Assembly: GCA_030453005.1 (NCBI GenBank)
Contig: JAKDLE010000093.1
Span: 1 to 8,197 of the forward strand
DNA length: 8,197 nucleotides
Reading direction: 5' to 3'
Source of the DNA: Pseudonocardia sp.
GTDB taxonomy: Bacteria > Actinomycetota > Actinomycetes > Mycobacteriales > Pseudonocardiaceae
The notes beneath the pieces are model-generated. The model did not search any database. It saw nothing but the letters and a program-made list of their open reading frames with translations, and had not been told where the DNA came from. The translations under genes were made by a program, and so were the position numbers. Below, in pieces: positions 1 to 6,140 of this stretch. Numbering within the stretch: position 1 is the stretch's first letter; the number at the start of each line of letters is the position of its first letter.

Positions 1-224
1 AGGTCACCGGTGTCGACGCCGAGGGCGAGCCGGTCGAGGTCGAGGGGCACGGGTTACTGGCCCGCTGCCTGCAGCACGAGGTCGACCACCTCGACGGTCT
101 GACCTACGTCGACCGGCTCGTGGGACGCAACGCCCGCGCCGCGAAGAAGGCGCTGCGCCGCAACGGGTGGGGCGCGCCGGGGCTGGCCTGGGATCCGTCG
201 ACGCGGCAGGCGGAGGACGTGTAG
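1..224 (+). CDS. def: Peptide deformylase, C-terminal part (5' truncated by window edge)
   Basis: Removes the N-formyl group from the initiator methionine of nascent proteins in the cytoplasm; a metallo-hydrolase. Only the last 73 codons are present, read in the frame starting at position 3 and ending in TAG at 222-224. The third deformylase motif is complete: QHEVDHLDG, with the HExxH metal-binding/catalytic segment encoded at 75-89 (two His ligands, Glu general base). The tail [10 protein letters not shown] matches my memory of the actinobacterial Def C-terminus (WGxPGLxW). The C-terminal region looks intact, so the gene is probably functional, but the first two motifs lie outside the window. 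One TTA leucine codon sits at 54-56, rare in DNA this G+C rich. The stop codon is 3 bp from the convergent stop of the next gene, leaving no room for a terminator between them. Confidence 0.93.
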   Translation, partial: VTGVDAEGEPVEVEGHGLLARCLQHEVDHLDGLTYVDRLVGRNARAAKKALRRNGWGAPGLAWDPSTRQAEDV

Positions 225-227
225 TAC

Positions 228-668
228 TCAGGCGGCGCGGGGCTCCAACACGAACACCGGGATCTCGCGGTCGGTCCTGCGCTGGTAGTCGGCGTAGTCG
301 GAGTACGCGGCGACGGCGCGCTCCCACCACAGCGCCTTCTCCTCGCCGGTGACCTCGCGGGCGTCGTAGTCCTGGGTGACCGTGCCGTCCTGCAGTTCGA
401 CGTGCGGCTCGGCCCGCACGTTGTGGTACCAGACGGGGTGCTTGGGCGCGCCCCCCAGCGAGGCGACGACGGCGTAGGTGCCCTCGTGCTCCACCCGCAT
501 CAGCGGCACCTTGCGCAGCGTGCCGCTCCTGGCGCCGCGGGTGGTCAGCAGGACGACCGCACGGCCCCCGATGTCGACGCTCCCCGTCGTGCCGGTCTCG
601 AGGATCTTCTCGGTCTGGTCGCGGACCCAGCCGGTGGGGCTCAGCTCGAACTCTCCGTCAAGAGGCAT
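228..668 (-). CDS. Deazaflavin (F420)-dependent nitroreductase-family oxidoreductase
   Basis: A 146-residue protein of the Ddn-like family (DUF385, split beta-barrel), which uses the deazaflavin cofactor F420 for hydride transfer; substrates of most members are unknown. The family core is seen as TTRGARSG (about 42-49), RKVPLM (52-57), then [19 protein letters not shown] (65-83), the usual run lining the F420 pocket. Length is typical for the family (about 150). A short N-terminal helix region (about 10-25) precedes the barrel; no signal peptide or membrane segment is visible. The ATG start at 668-666 has only a weak purine-rich sequence upstream. It lies 31 bp downstream of the Uma2-like gene on the same strand, so the two are probably co-transcribed. 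Presence implies an F420-producing host, consistent with an actinomycete. Family assignment is firm, the physiological substrate is not known. Confidence 0.9.
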   Translation of the reverse strand: MPLDGEFELSPTGWVRDQTEKILETGTTGSVDIGGRAVVLLTTRGARSGTLRKVPLMRVEHEGTYAVVASLGGAPKHPVWYHNVRAEPHVELQDGTVTQDYDAREVTGEEKALWWERAVAAYSDYADYQRRTDREIPVFVLEPRAA

Positions 669-699
669 GCCGTCATCACAACATGATCCGCCGAGCGCG

Positions 700-1293
700 C
701 TACCGGAGGGCGTCGAGGTCGAGCTCGACAGCGAACGGCTCGGTGCTGCGGAACACCCCGTGGACGGCGCCGCCGTCCACGTAACCGAACTCCCCGCCGA
801 GGTGGCAGGCGAGCATCGAGGCGGGCTCGGTGAGGTCGACGATCCAGTAGTGCGGGATGCCGGCGTCGGCGTACTCGCCGCGCTTGACCACGCCGTCGGT
901 GCGCTGCGAGCCGGGGGAGAGGAACTCCACGACGAGCAGCACCTCGGATGCCGTGATGGTCCCGCCCCCGCGGCGGACCCGCTCCCGGGCGGTGCGTCGC
1001 ACGACGATCAGGTCGGGCCTGCGGACGAATCCCGGCGACGTGGGTGGGGTGAGTTCGAGGTCGACGTCGAGGTCGAGGAGAACCTCGAAATCGGCCGGAA
1101 GCTGAGGCTCAAGCCTGACGGCGGCACGGAATCCCGCATGGTTGTGGTCCGGCAGCGGACTGGGCGAGGTGACCACCCGACCTTCCACGAGCTCGTCGTA
1201 GCCCGGCTGGGTCTCCCCGAGTGCGAGGTACTCGTCCACGGTGAGCAGGCGCGGCTGCGCGGTCGGTTCGACATCCACCGGCTGGCTCGTCAC
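700..1293 (-). CDS. Uma2 family (DUF820) PD-(D/E)XK nuclease-fold protein
   Basis: A 197-residue protein of the Uma2/DUF820 family, predicted by fold to be a restriction-endonuclease-like hydrolase; no biological role is established for most members. Visible family motifs in order: the start helix [10 protein letters not shown] (16-25), [10 protein letters not shown] (32-41), RRPDLIVV (91-98, Asp94 as candidate metal ligand), VVEFLSPGS (121-129, Glu123), Lys137, and [14 protein letters not shown] (140-153). The active-site acids therefore appear intact. The start is GTG at 1293-1291; a near-perfect Shine-Dalgarno, GGAGGTGA, ends a few bases upstream (complement of about 1296-1303), which decides this start. 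It is divergent from thiD and probably heads a unit with the F420-type reductase gene. A -10-like CACAAT occurs on the minus strand at 1323-1318, without a convincing -35. Such genes are often multicopy in actinomycetes and cyanobacteria. Confidence 0.88.
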   Translation of the reverse strand: MTSQPVDVEPTAQPRLLTVDEYLALGETQPGYDELVEGRVVTSPSPLPDHNHAGFRAAVRLEPQLPADFEVLLDLDVDLELTPPTSPGFVRRPDLIVVRRTARERVRRGGGTITASEVLLVVEFLSPGSQRTDGVVKRGEYADAGIPHYWIVDLTEPASMLACHLGGEFGYVDGGAVHGVFRSTEPFAVELDLDALR

Positions 1294-1318
1294 AGGTCAC
1301 CTCCGTCGTCGCCGACGA

Positions 1319-1347
1319 TTGTGGCACGGGCAGCCCCGGGTTACGGT
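1319..1347 (+). promoter_or_regulatory. Candidate sigma70-type promoter for thiD
   Basis: TTGTGG at 1319-1324 (TTG half of the -35 consensus) is followed, after exactly 17 bp, by TACGGT at 1342-1347, which fits the TANNNT -10 form common in actinomycetes. Transcription would begin near 1353-1355, immediately at the 5' edge of the TPP aptamer, which supports the assignment independently. Predicted by eye only. Confidence 0.5.
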
Positions 1348-1353
1348 CGGTCG

Positions 1354-1446
1354 ACACACGGGAGCTCGCCGCAGCGGGCTGAGAGGGCGGGGATCGATCG
1401 CCGCCGACCGTCGAACCAGACCGGGTAATGCTGGCTGTGGAAGGAA
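1354..1446 (+). ncRNA. TPP riboswitch (THI element) controlling thiD
   Basis: Binds thiamine pyrophosphate and lowers expression of thiamine genes. All hallmark segments are present in order: ACACGGGAGC (1356-1365), the P3 hairpin GCTCGC-cgca-GCGGGC (1364-1379), the invariant CTGAGAGGG (1379-1387), an extra stem GGCGG/CCGCC (about 1387-1405), ACCGTCGAACC (1407-1417), then CCGGGTAATGCTGG (1421-1434), forming P5 with one G-U pair, and GGAAGGAAC (1439-1447). P2 can form from CGG of the first segment with CCG at 1408-1410. The 3' GGAAGG is also the best Shine-Dalgarno for thiD (7 nt before ATG 1452). I infer control of translation initiation by occlusion of that site, since no terminator with a U-tract lies between aptamer and gene. 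P1 pairing is not clearly resolved, so the ends are approximate. Confidence 0.93.
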
Positions 1447-1451
1447 CGGAC

Positions 1452-2291
1452 ATGGAGCCCACCGTCGGCGTCACCCCGCCGCGGGTCATGACCATCGCAG
1501 GCACCGACTCCGGCGGTGGGGCGGGCGTGGCCGCCGACCTCCGGACGATGACGGCGTGCGGGGTGCACGGCTGCGTGGCTGTCACCGCCGTCACCGTGCA
1601 GAACTCGCTCGGCGTCACCGGCGTGCACACGCTGCCCCCGGAGACGGTGGCCGCGCAGATCGAGTCCGTGGCCGCCGACATCGGCCTCGACGCCGCGAAG
1701 ACCGGGATGCTCGCGAGCTCCGCGATCATCGAGGCGGTCGCGGCGGCGTGCGACCGCGTCGGCGTCGGGGCGGGCGCGCCGGTCCCGCTCGTCGTCGACC
1801 CGGTCGCCGCGTCGATGCACGGCGACCCACTGCTCGCGGGCGAGGCGCTCGACGCCTACCGCGCGCTGCTGTTCCCCCGGGCCACGCTCGTCACCCCCAA
1901 CCTCGACGAGGTGCGCCTGCTCGTCGGCGTCGACGTGCACGACCGCGCCGCCCAGTACGACGCGGCGAAGGTGCTGCACGCCCTCGGGCCGCGGTACGTG
2001 CTGGTCAAGGGTGGGCACATGAGCGGCGAGGGCTGCATGGACCTGCTCTACGACGGCCACGCGTTCACGGAGCTGCCCGGCCCGCGCTTCGACACCGGCC
2101 ATACCCACGGCGGTGGAGACTCCATGGCCTCGGCGATCGCATCCGGCCTCGCACGCGGGCTCTCCGTGCCCGACGCCGTGGTGTTCGGCAAGCGCTACAT
2201 CACCGAGGCGGTGCGGCACTCGTACCCGCTCGGCGCCGGGCACGGCCCGGTGTCGCCGCTGTGGGCCGTCCGGCCCTGGTGGGAGCGGTAG
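1452..2291 (+). CDS. thiD: Hydroxymethylpyrimidine / phosphomethylpyrimidine kinase
   Basis: A 279-residue ribokinase-superfamily enzyme that phosphorylates HMP and then HMP-P to HMP-PP, the pyrimidine half of thiamine. Family segments: TIAGTDSGGGAGVAADL (14-30), VTAVTVQNS (44-52), DAAKTGML (80-87), VVDPV (114-118), LVTPNLDEV (146-154), VLVKGGH (183-189), HTHGGGDSMASA (217-228) and YPLGAGHGPVSPLW (258-271). The usual ThiD anion-hole motif GTGC is GGGD here (220-223), so Asp223 stands where ThiD normally has Cys; Asp is the base in ribokinases and some pyridoxal kinases. ATG 1452 is chosen because GGAAGG (1439-1444) precedes it and because the upstream in-frame ATG at 1428 lies inside conserved aptamer sequence. 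The TPP riboswitch strongly supports a thiamine role. A pyridoxal kinase is the main alternative, disfavoured by the riboswitch. Confidence 0.92.
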   Translation: MEPTVGVTPPRVMTIAGTDSGGGAGVAADLRTMTACGVHGCVAVTAVTVQNSLGVTGVHTLPPETVAAQIESVAADIGLDAAKTGMLASSAIIEAVAAACDRVGVGAGAPVPLVVDPVAASMHGDPLLAGEALDAYRALLFPRATLVTPNLDEVRLLVGVDVHDRAAQYDAAKVLHALGPRYVLVKGGHMSGEGCMDLLYDGHAFTELPGPRFDTGHTHGGGDSMASAIASGLARGLSVPDAVVFGKRYITEAVRHSYPLGAGHGPVSPLWAVRPWWER

Positions 2292-2323
2292 CGGGCACCC
2301 GGAGTACGGCCGGACCGGCGGTG

Positions 2324-2337
2324 GGGAGCCGGCTCCC
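2324..2337. terminator. Possible stem-loop terminator after thiD
   Basis: A perfect 14-bp palindrome, GGGAGCCGGCTCCC, lies 33 bp after the thiD stop; it could fold as GGGAG-CCGG-CTCCC. No U-tract follows, so it would be of the U-less type reported in high-GC actinobacteria, or simply an inverted repeat. Flanking ACCGG (2314-2318) and CCGGT (2336-2340) could form a competing longer stem. Confidence 0.3.
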
Positions 2338-2349
2338 GGTGCAGCAGAT

Positions 2350-2369
2350 TCATGTCGTGCACGACGTGA
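2350..2369. promoter_or_regulatory. Palindromic candidate operator upstream of the molybdenum hydroxylase operon
   Basis: GTCGTGCACGAC (2354-2365) is a perfect 12-bp palindrome. It extends to 20 bp (TCA...TGA) with a single T/G mismatched pair at 2353/2366. It lies about 70 bp before the operon start and 30 bp before a -10-like TAGGCT (2399-2404) for which I see no good -35. Position and symmetry suit binding of a dimeric regulator. No regulator gene is in the window, and the GTGCAC core alone is frequent in this DNA. Confidence 0.35.
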
Positions 2370-2427
2370 TGGACCGCGCGGAGGTCTGCCCTGCGGTCTA
2401 GGCTGCGGCCGATGAGCGAGTGCACCC

Positions 2428-2433
2428 AGGGAG
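2428..2433 (+). promoter_or_regulatory. Shine-Dalgarno that selects the start of the large-subunit gene
   Basis: AGGGAG lies 4 nt before ATG 2438 and 13 nt before the next in-frame ATG (2447). An in-frame GTG at 2420 lies upstream of this site and so cannot use it. ATG 2438 also gives the N-terminus MSIMGTRVIRTEDP, close to the family pattern, so 2438 is preferred. Confidence 0.6.
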
Positions 2434-2437
2434 ATCA

Positions 2438-4699
2438 ATGAGCATCATGGGCACCCGGGTGATCCGCACCGAGGATCCGCTGTTCCTCTCACGCGGTGCC
2501 ACCTACACCGACGACCTGACCGACGAGCGGCTCATCGGTGCCCTGCACCTGACGCTCGTGCGGTCCCCGCTGGCGCACGCCCGGATCACCTCCGTCGCCG
2601 TGGACGAGGCCCGCGCGGCCCCCGGTGTCGTCGCGGTCGTGACCGGCGCCGAGGTCGACATGGCCCCCGCGCTGCTGTTCGGCGGGGCGAACAAGGCCAT
2701 GGTCCGGTCCTTCCTCGCGGCAGACAAGGTGCGCTTCGTCGGTGAGCCGGTGGTCGCCGTGCTCACCGAGGAGGCCTACCAGGGCCAGGACGCCGCCGAC
2801 CTCGTGGAGGTCGACTACGACCCGCTGCCCGCCGTGATCGACCTGCACGCGGCGGCCACCGACGAGGTGCTGCTGTTCGAGGACGCGGGCACCAACACCT
2901 CCAACGGGTTCGGCCTCGACGCCGAGTTCGACGAGCACCTGTTCGACGACTGCGAGGTCGTGGTCACCCGGGAGATCACCAACCAGCGCCTGGCCGCGGC
3001 GTCCCTGGAGACAAGGGCGGCCAGCGCGGTGTGGACCGACGGTCGCTACACGCTGTGGTGCTCCACCCAGGCACCGCAGAGTGCGCGCGACGAAGTCGCG
3101 GGCTGGCTCGGCGTCGACAGCGCCCAGGTGCACGTGATCACCCCCGACGTCGGCGGCGGGTTCGGGGCGAAGATCGGTGCCGACCCCGAGTTCGCGCTGG
3201 TCGCCTGGCTGGCCAGGCACACCGGGCGTCCGGTGCGCTGGCACGAGTCGCGCTCGGAGAACATGACCGGGATGGTGCAGGGCCGCTCCCAAGCCCAGAC
3301 GGTCACGATCGGTGGCAACCGCGACGGCGACGTCCTCGCCTACCGCCTCGACGTGCTCGCCGACGCCGGTGCCTACCCCCGCCTCGGCGCGGTGCTGCCG
3401 CTGTTCACCCGCATGATGGCGCCCGGCGTCTACGACATCGGAAAGGTCGAGTCGCGTGCCCGGGTGCTGGTCACCACGACCACCTCCATCGCGGCCTACC
3501 GTGGCGCCGGGCGGCCCGAGGCCACGGCGGCGATCGAGCGGGCCATGGACCTGTTCGCCGCCGAGATCGGCAAGGACCCGGTCGAGGTGCGCAGGCGCAA
3601 CCTCATCAAGCCCGAGCAGTTCCCGTTCACGACCAAGGGCGGCGCGCCGTATGACACCGGGGAGTACGCGAACGCGCTCGACAAGGTGCTCGACGCCGCG
3701 GGCTACCCCGAGCTGCGCGCCGAGCAGAAGGCCCGCCGCGAGCGGGGCGAGGTCGTCCAGCTGGGCATCGGCGTCTCGGTGTTCGTCGAGATCACCGGCG
3801 GCGGCGCGTTCTCCGAGGACGCGGCCGTTGAGGTGCACCCCGACGGCACCGTCACGGTGCTCACCGGCACTTCGCCGCACGGGCAGGGCCACGCCACCGC
3901 CTGGGCGATGCTCGCCTCCGAGCACCTCGGCATCGGCCTCGACAAGATCACCGTCAAGCACGGCGACACCGACCTCGTCCCCCGCGGCAGCGGCACGATG
4001 GGCTCGCGCAGCCTGCAGACCGGGGGCGTCGCGGTCTACCAGGCCGCAGGCGAGCTGGTCGAGCTGGCCAAGCAGCGCGCCGCCGACCTGCTGGAGGCGA
4101 ACGCCGACGATCTCGACGTCGCCGATGGCCGCGTGTCGGTGCGGGGAACGGACTCCGGCGTCACGCTCGCGCAGCTCGCCGAGTCCGAGCCGCTGCGGGT
4201 CGACACGAACTTCGACAGCGGCGCCCCGTGCTTCCCGTTCGGCGCGCACCTCGCCGTGGTCGAGGTCGACGTCGAGTCGGGCAAGGCGGTGGTCGACCGG
4301 ATCATCACCGTGGACGACGCAGGCCCGGTGCTCAACCCCGTGCTCGCCGAGGGGCAGCGGCACGGCGGCATCGCACAGGGCATCTCGCAGGCCCTGCTCG
4401 AGGAGGTCGTCTACGACGAGGACGGCAACCCGCTCACGGCCACGTTCGCCGACTACGCGTTCCCGTCGGCGGCCGAGCTGCCCAGCTTCACGCTGCTCGA
4501 CATGGCCACACCCACCCACGTCAATCCGATGGGCGTCAAGGGGATCGGCGAGGCCGGCACCATCGGCGCCACGCCCGCGGTGCAGAGCGCCGTGATCGAC
4601 GCCGTGTCCCACCTGGGCGTCCGCCACATCGACATGCCGACCAGCCCGCTGCGGGTGTGGACGGCCATCAACGCCGCCGCTGTGGAGGGCGCCCAGTGA
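2438..4699 (+). CDS. Molybdenum hydroxylase large (molybdopterin-binding) subunit, xanthine dehydrogenase / CoxL form II-like
   Basis: A 753-residue catalytic subunit carrying the Mo-pterin (probably cytosine dinucleotide) cofactor. Segments seen: the N-terminal GTRVIRTEDPLFLSRG (5-20), VRFVGEPVVAVL (98-109), DVGGGFGAK (237-245), AYRGAGRPEA (353-362), GTSPHGQGH (477-485) for cofactor binding, and GVKGIGEAG (699-707), where Glu705 is the expected catalytic base. The loop AYRGAGR is typical of 'form II' CoxL-like and other aerobic hydroxylases; true CO dehydrogenase has AYRCSFR with the Cu-binding Cys, absent here. The substrate could be an aldehyde, purine or N-heterocycle and cannot be read from sequence. 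Length is slightly below the common 770-800. It heads a three-gene operon; its TGA overlaps the GTG of the next gene by 4 bp. No cofactor-maturation gene (XdhC/CoxF, MobA type) is in the window, so insertion must rely on genes elsewhere. Confidence 0.93.
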   Translation: MSIMGTRVIRTEDPLFLSRGATYTDDLTDERLIGALHLTLVRSPLAHARITSVAVDEARAAPGVVAVVTGAEVDMAPALLFGGANKAMVRSFLAADKVRFVGEPVVAVLTEEAYQGQDAADLVEVDYDPLPAVIDLHAAATDEVLLFEDAGTNTSNGFGLDAEFDEHLFDDCEVVVTREITNQRLAAASLETRAASAVWTDGRYTLWCSTQAPQSARDEVAGWLGVDSAQVHVITPDVGGGFGAKIGADPEFALVAWLARHTGRPVRWHESRSENMTGMVQGRSQAQTVTIGGNRDGDVLAYRLDVLADAGAYPRLGAVLPLFTRMMAPGVYDIGKVESRARVLVTTTTSIAAYRGAGRPEATAAIERAMDLFAAEIGKDPVEVRRRNLIKPEQFPFTTKGGAPYDTGEYANALDKVLDAAGYPELRAEQKARRERGEVVQLGIGVSVFVEITGGGAFSEDAAVEVHPDGTVTVLTGTSPHGQGHATAWAMLASEHLGIGLDKITVKHGDTDLVPRGSGTMGSRSLQTGGVAVYQAAGELVELAKQRAADLLEANADDLDVADGRVSVRGTDSGVTLAQLAESEPLRVDTNFDSGAPCFPFGAHLAVVEVDVESGKAVVDRIITVDDAGPVLNPVLAEGQRHGGIAQGISQALLEEVVYDEDGNPLTATFADYAFPSAAELPSFTLLDMATPTHVNPMGVKGIGEAGTIGATPAVQSAVIDAVSHLGVRHIDMPTSPLRVWTAINAAAVEGAQ

Positions 4700-5247
4700 A
4701 GATCCAGATGACGGTGAACGGTGCCGACACCAGCGCCGACGTCGAGCCCCGCCTGCTGCTCGCGCATTACCTGCGCGACACCCTCGGTCTCAAGGCCACC
4801 AACATCGGCTGTGACACCACGTCCTGCGGGGCGTGCACAGTGCTGATGGACGGTGAGTCGGTGAAGTCGTGCACAGTGCTGGCCGTGCAGGCCGACGAGG
4901 CCTCGGTGCAGACGATGGAGGGCCTGTCCCCGGACGCCGACTCGCTGCACCCGATGGCCGCGGCGTTCCACGCCGAGCACGGCCTGCAGTGCGGGTTCTG
5001 CACGCCGGGAATGGTGATGGCCGCGGTCAGCCTGCTGGAGGAGAACCCCCGGCCCTCCGAGCGCGAGGTGCGCGAGGGCCTGGAGGGCAACCTCTGCCGG
5101 TGCACCGGCTACCACAACATCGTCCGGGCGGTGCTGGTCGCGAGCGGCCAGGACCCCGACGCGGTCACCGGTGGGGGGCACGCCGAGGAGGCGGCCTCCG
5201 GTGGCGTCGAGGTCGCGCCCGGCTTCTCCACCGGGAGTGGCGCATGA
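4696..5247 (+). CDS. Molybdenum hydroxylase small subunit, two [2Fe-2S] clusters
   Basis: A 183-residue electron-transfer subunit that passes electrons from the Mo centre to FAD. The plant-ferredoxin-type cluster ligands are GCDTTSCGACTVL with Cys39, Cys44, Cys47 and then Cys59 (VKSCT). The second, helical-domain cluster uses QCGFC (Cys99, Cys102) and NLCRC (Cys134, Cys136). All eight cysteines are present. The family phrases SCTVLAVQAD, CTPGMVM and GNLCRCTGYHNIV are intact. The start is GTG 4696, overlapping the previous stop as GTGA, with GGAGGG (4684-4689) 6 nt upstream; a far upstream in-frame extension is a shadow inside the large-subunit gene. The tail from about residue 150 (GQDPDAVTGGG...GSGA) is a Gly/Ala-rich extension of some 25-30 residues beyond the usual end, of unknown use. 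The TGA overlaps the ATG of the FAD subunit gene (ATGA). Confidence 0.95.
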   Translation: MKIQMTVNGADTSADVEPRLLLAHYLRDTLGLKATNIGCDTTSCGACTVLMDGESVKSCTVLAVQADEASVQTMEGLSPDADSLHPMAAAFHAEHGLQCGFCTPGMVMAAVSLLEENPRPSEREVREGLEGNLCRCTGYHNIVRAVLVASGQDPDAVTGGGHAEEAASGGVEVAPGFSTGSGA

Positions 5248-6074
5248 TCCCTGTCGGTTTCGAGTACGTGCGTCCCGACTCGGTGGACGGCGCGCTCGCG
5301 CTGCTCGCCGAGCACGGCGAGGACGCCACGATCCTGGCCGGCGGGCACTCCATCCTGCCGGTGATGAAGCTGCGCCTGGCGGCCCCCGAGCTGGTGATCG
5401 ACATCGGCAGGCTCGCGGAGCTGAACTACGTGCGCGTGGACGGCGACGGTGACGATTCCTGGGTAGCCATCGGGGCGGGCACCAGGCACCGCACCGTCGA
5501 GTCGTCGGACGTCGTGGCGGCCGAGGTGCCGTTGCTGGCGGCCGTCGCGCGCACGGTCGGTGACCCGCAGATCCGCCACCGCGGCACGCTCGGCGGCTCG
5601 CTGGCCCACGCCGACCCGGCGTCGGACCTGCCCGCCGCCGTGCTCGCGCTCGGTGGCACGGTTGTGCTGCGCAGCCCGCGCGGCGAGCGCTCGGTGCCGA
5701 TCACCGGCTTCTACACCGGGGTGTTCTCCTCGGTCAAGGAGCCCGACGAGCTGATCGTCGAGGTGCGGGTGCCGCGCACCGGAGCTGGATCCGGCTGGGC
5801 GTACGAGAAGTTCACCCGTCGGGCCAACGACTGGGCGATCGTCGCGGTCGCCGTCGTCGACGGGCGGGTGGGCATGGTCAACATGGGGCCCACCCCGCTG
5901 CGGGCCTCGGCCACCGAGGCCGCGCTGGCCGAGGGCGCGTCGATCGCGGACGCCGCCGCGCTCGCCGACCAGGGCACCGATCCCACCGGCGACCTCACCG
6001 CCACCAAGGAGTACCGCCGCCACCTGGCGCGGGTCCTCACCAAGCGCGCCCTCACCACGGCCGCCGGAGCCTGA
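5244..6074 (+). CDS. Molybdenum hydroxylase medium (FAD-binding) subunit
   Basis: A 276-residue FAD subunit of the CoxM/XDH-M type that takes electrons from the iron-sulfur subunit and passes them to the external acceptor (quinone, oxygen or NAD, not deducible). The two FAD-binding motifs are present: LAGGHSILPVMKLRLA (31-46, AGGHS at 32-36) and TLGGSLAHADPASDLPA (115-131, TLGGS). The C-terminal CO-dehydrogenase-flavoprotein domain includes YEKFTRRANDWAIVAVAV (187-204) and the late MGPTPLRA. Length fits the family (about 270-290). ATG 5244 overlaps the preceding stop by 4 bp, with GGGAG (5233-5237) 6 nt upstream, so translational coupling is likely. It is the last gene of the large-small-medium operon. 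I see no extra Fe-S or NAD-binding motif. Confidence 0.94.
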   Translation: MIPVGFEYVRPDSVDGALALLAEHGEDATILAGGHSILPVMKLRLAAPELVIDIGRLAELNYVRVDGDGDDSWVAIGAGTRHRTVESSDVVAAEVPLLAAVARTVGDPQIRHRGTLGGSLAHADPASDLPAAVLALGGTVVLRSPRGERSVPITGFYTGVFSSVKEPDELIVEVRVPRTGAGSGWAYEKFTRRANDWAIVAVAVVDGRVGMVNMGPTPLRASATEAALAEGASIADAAALADQGTDPTGDLTATKEYRRHLARVLTKRALTTAAGA

Positions 6075-6080
6075 CCCGCA

Positions 6081-6140
6081 CCACACGGTTCGCCGTTCCC
6101 CGCATGGATCCGCCCTGATGGGGGAACAGACACGGTGTGG
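6081..6140 (+). promoter_or_regulatory. Nested stem-loop between the hydroxylase operon and the kinase gene
   Basis: GTTCCCC (6095-6101) pairs perfectly with GGGGAAC (6121-6127). After one bulged G, CAT (6103-6105) pairs with ATG (6118-6120) around a 12-nt loop. An outer pairing CCACAC (6081-6086) with GTGTGG (6135-6140) could enclose it. The inner stem buries the only SD-like purine run before the kinase gene (GGGGGA, 6120-6125), and the outer one buries its GTG start. There is no U-tract. It may act as an operon terminator, as a translation gate, or both; seen by eye, unfolded by software. Confidence 0.4.

Noticed and set aside
1428..1451. Upstream ATG giving a longer ThiD
   Set aside because: It is inside the invariant aptamer segment GGGTAATGC and has no SD; ATG 1452 is preceded by GGAAGG at good spacing.
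2370..2404. Full sigma70 promoter for the hydroxylase operon (TGGACC ... TAGGCT)
   Set aside because: The spacing is 23 bp and the -35 match is poor; only the -10-like box is plausible.
1341..2438. Long minus-strand and alternative plus-strand frames over thiD
   Set aside because: They are Arg/Gly/His-rich shadows without recognisable domains; the thiD frame and riboswitch explain the region.
2489..4627. Long open frame (712 codons) on the minus strand opposite the large-subunit gene
   Set aside because: It is a shadow frame caused by high GC3; its translation is low-complexity and the plus strand carries unmistakable family motifs.
2438..6074. Genuine aerobic CO dehydrogenase (coxMSL)
   Set aside because: The large subunit lacks the AYRCSFR Cu-binding loop (it has AYRGAGR), and the gene order is not M-S-L.
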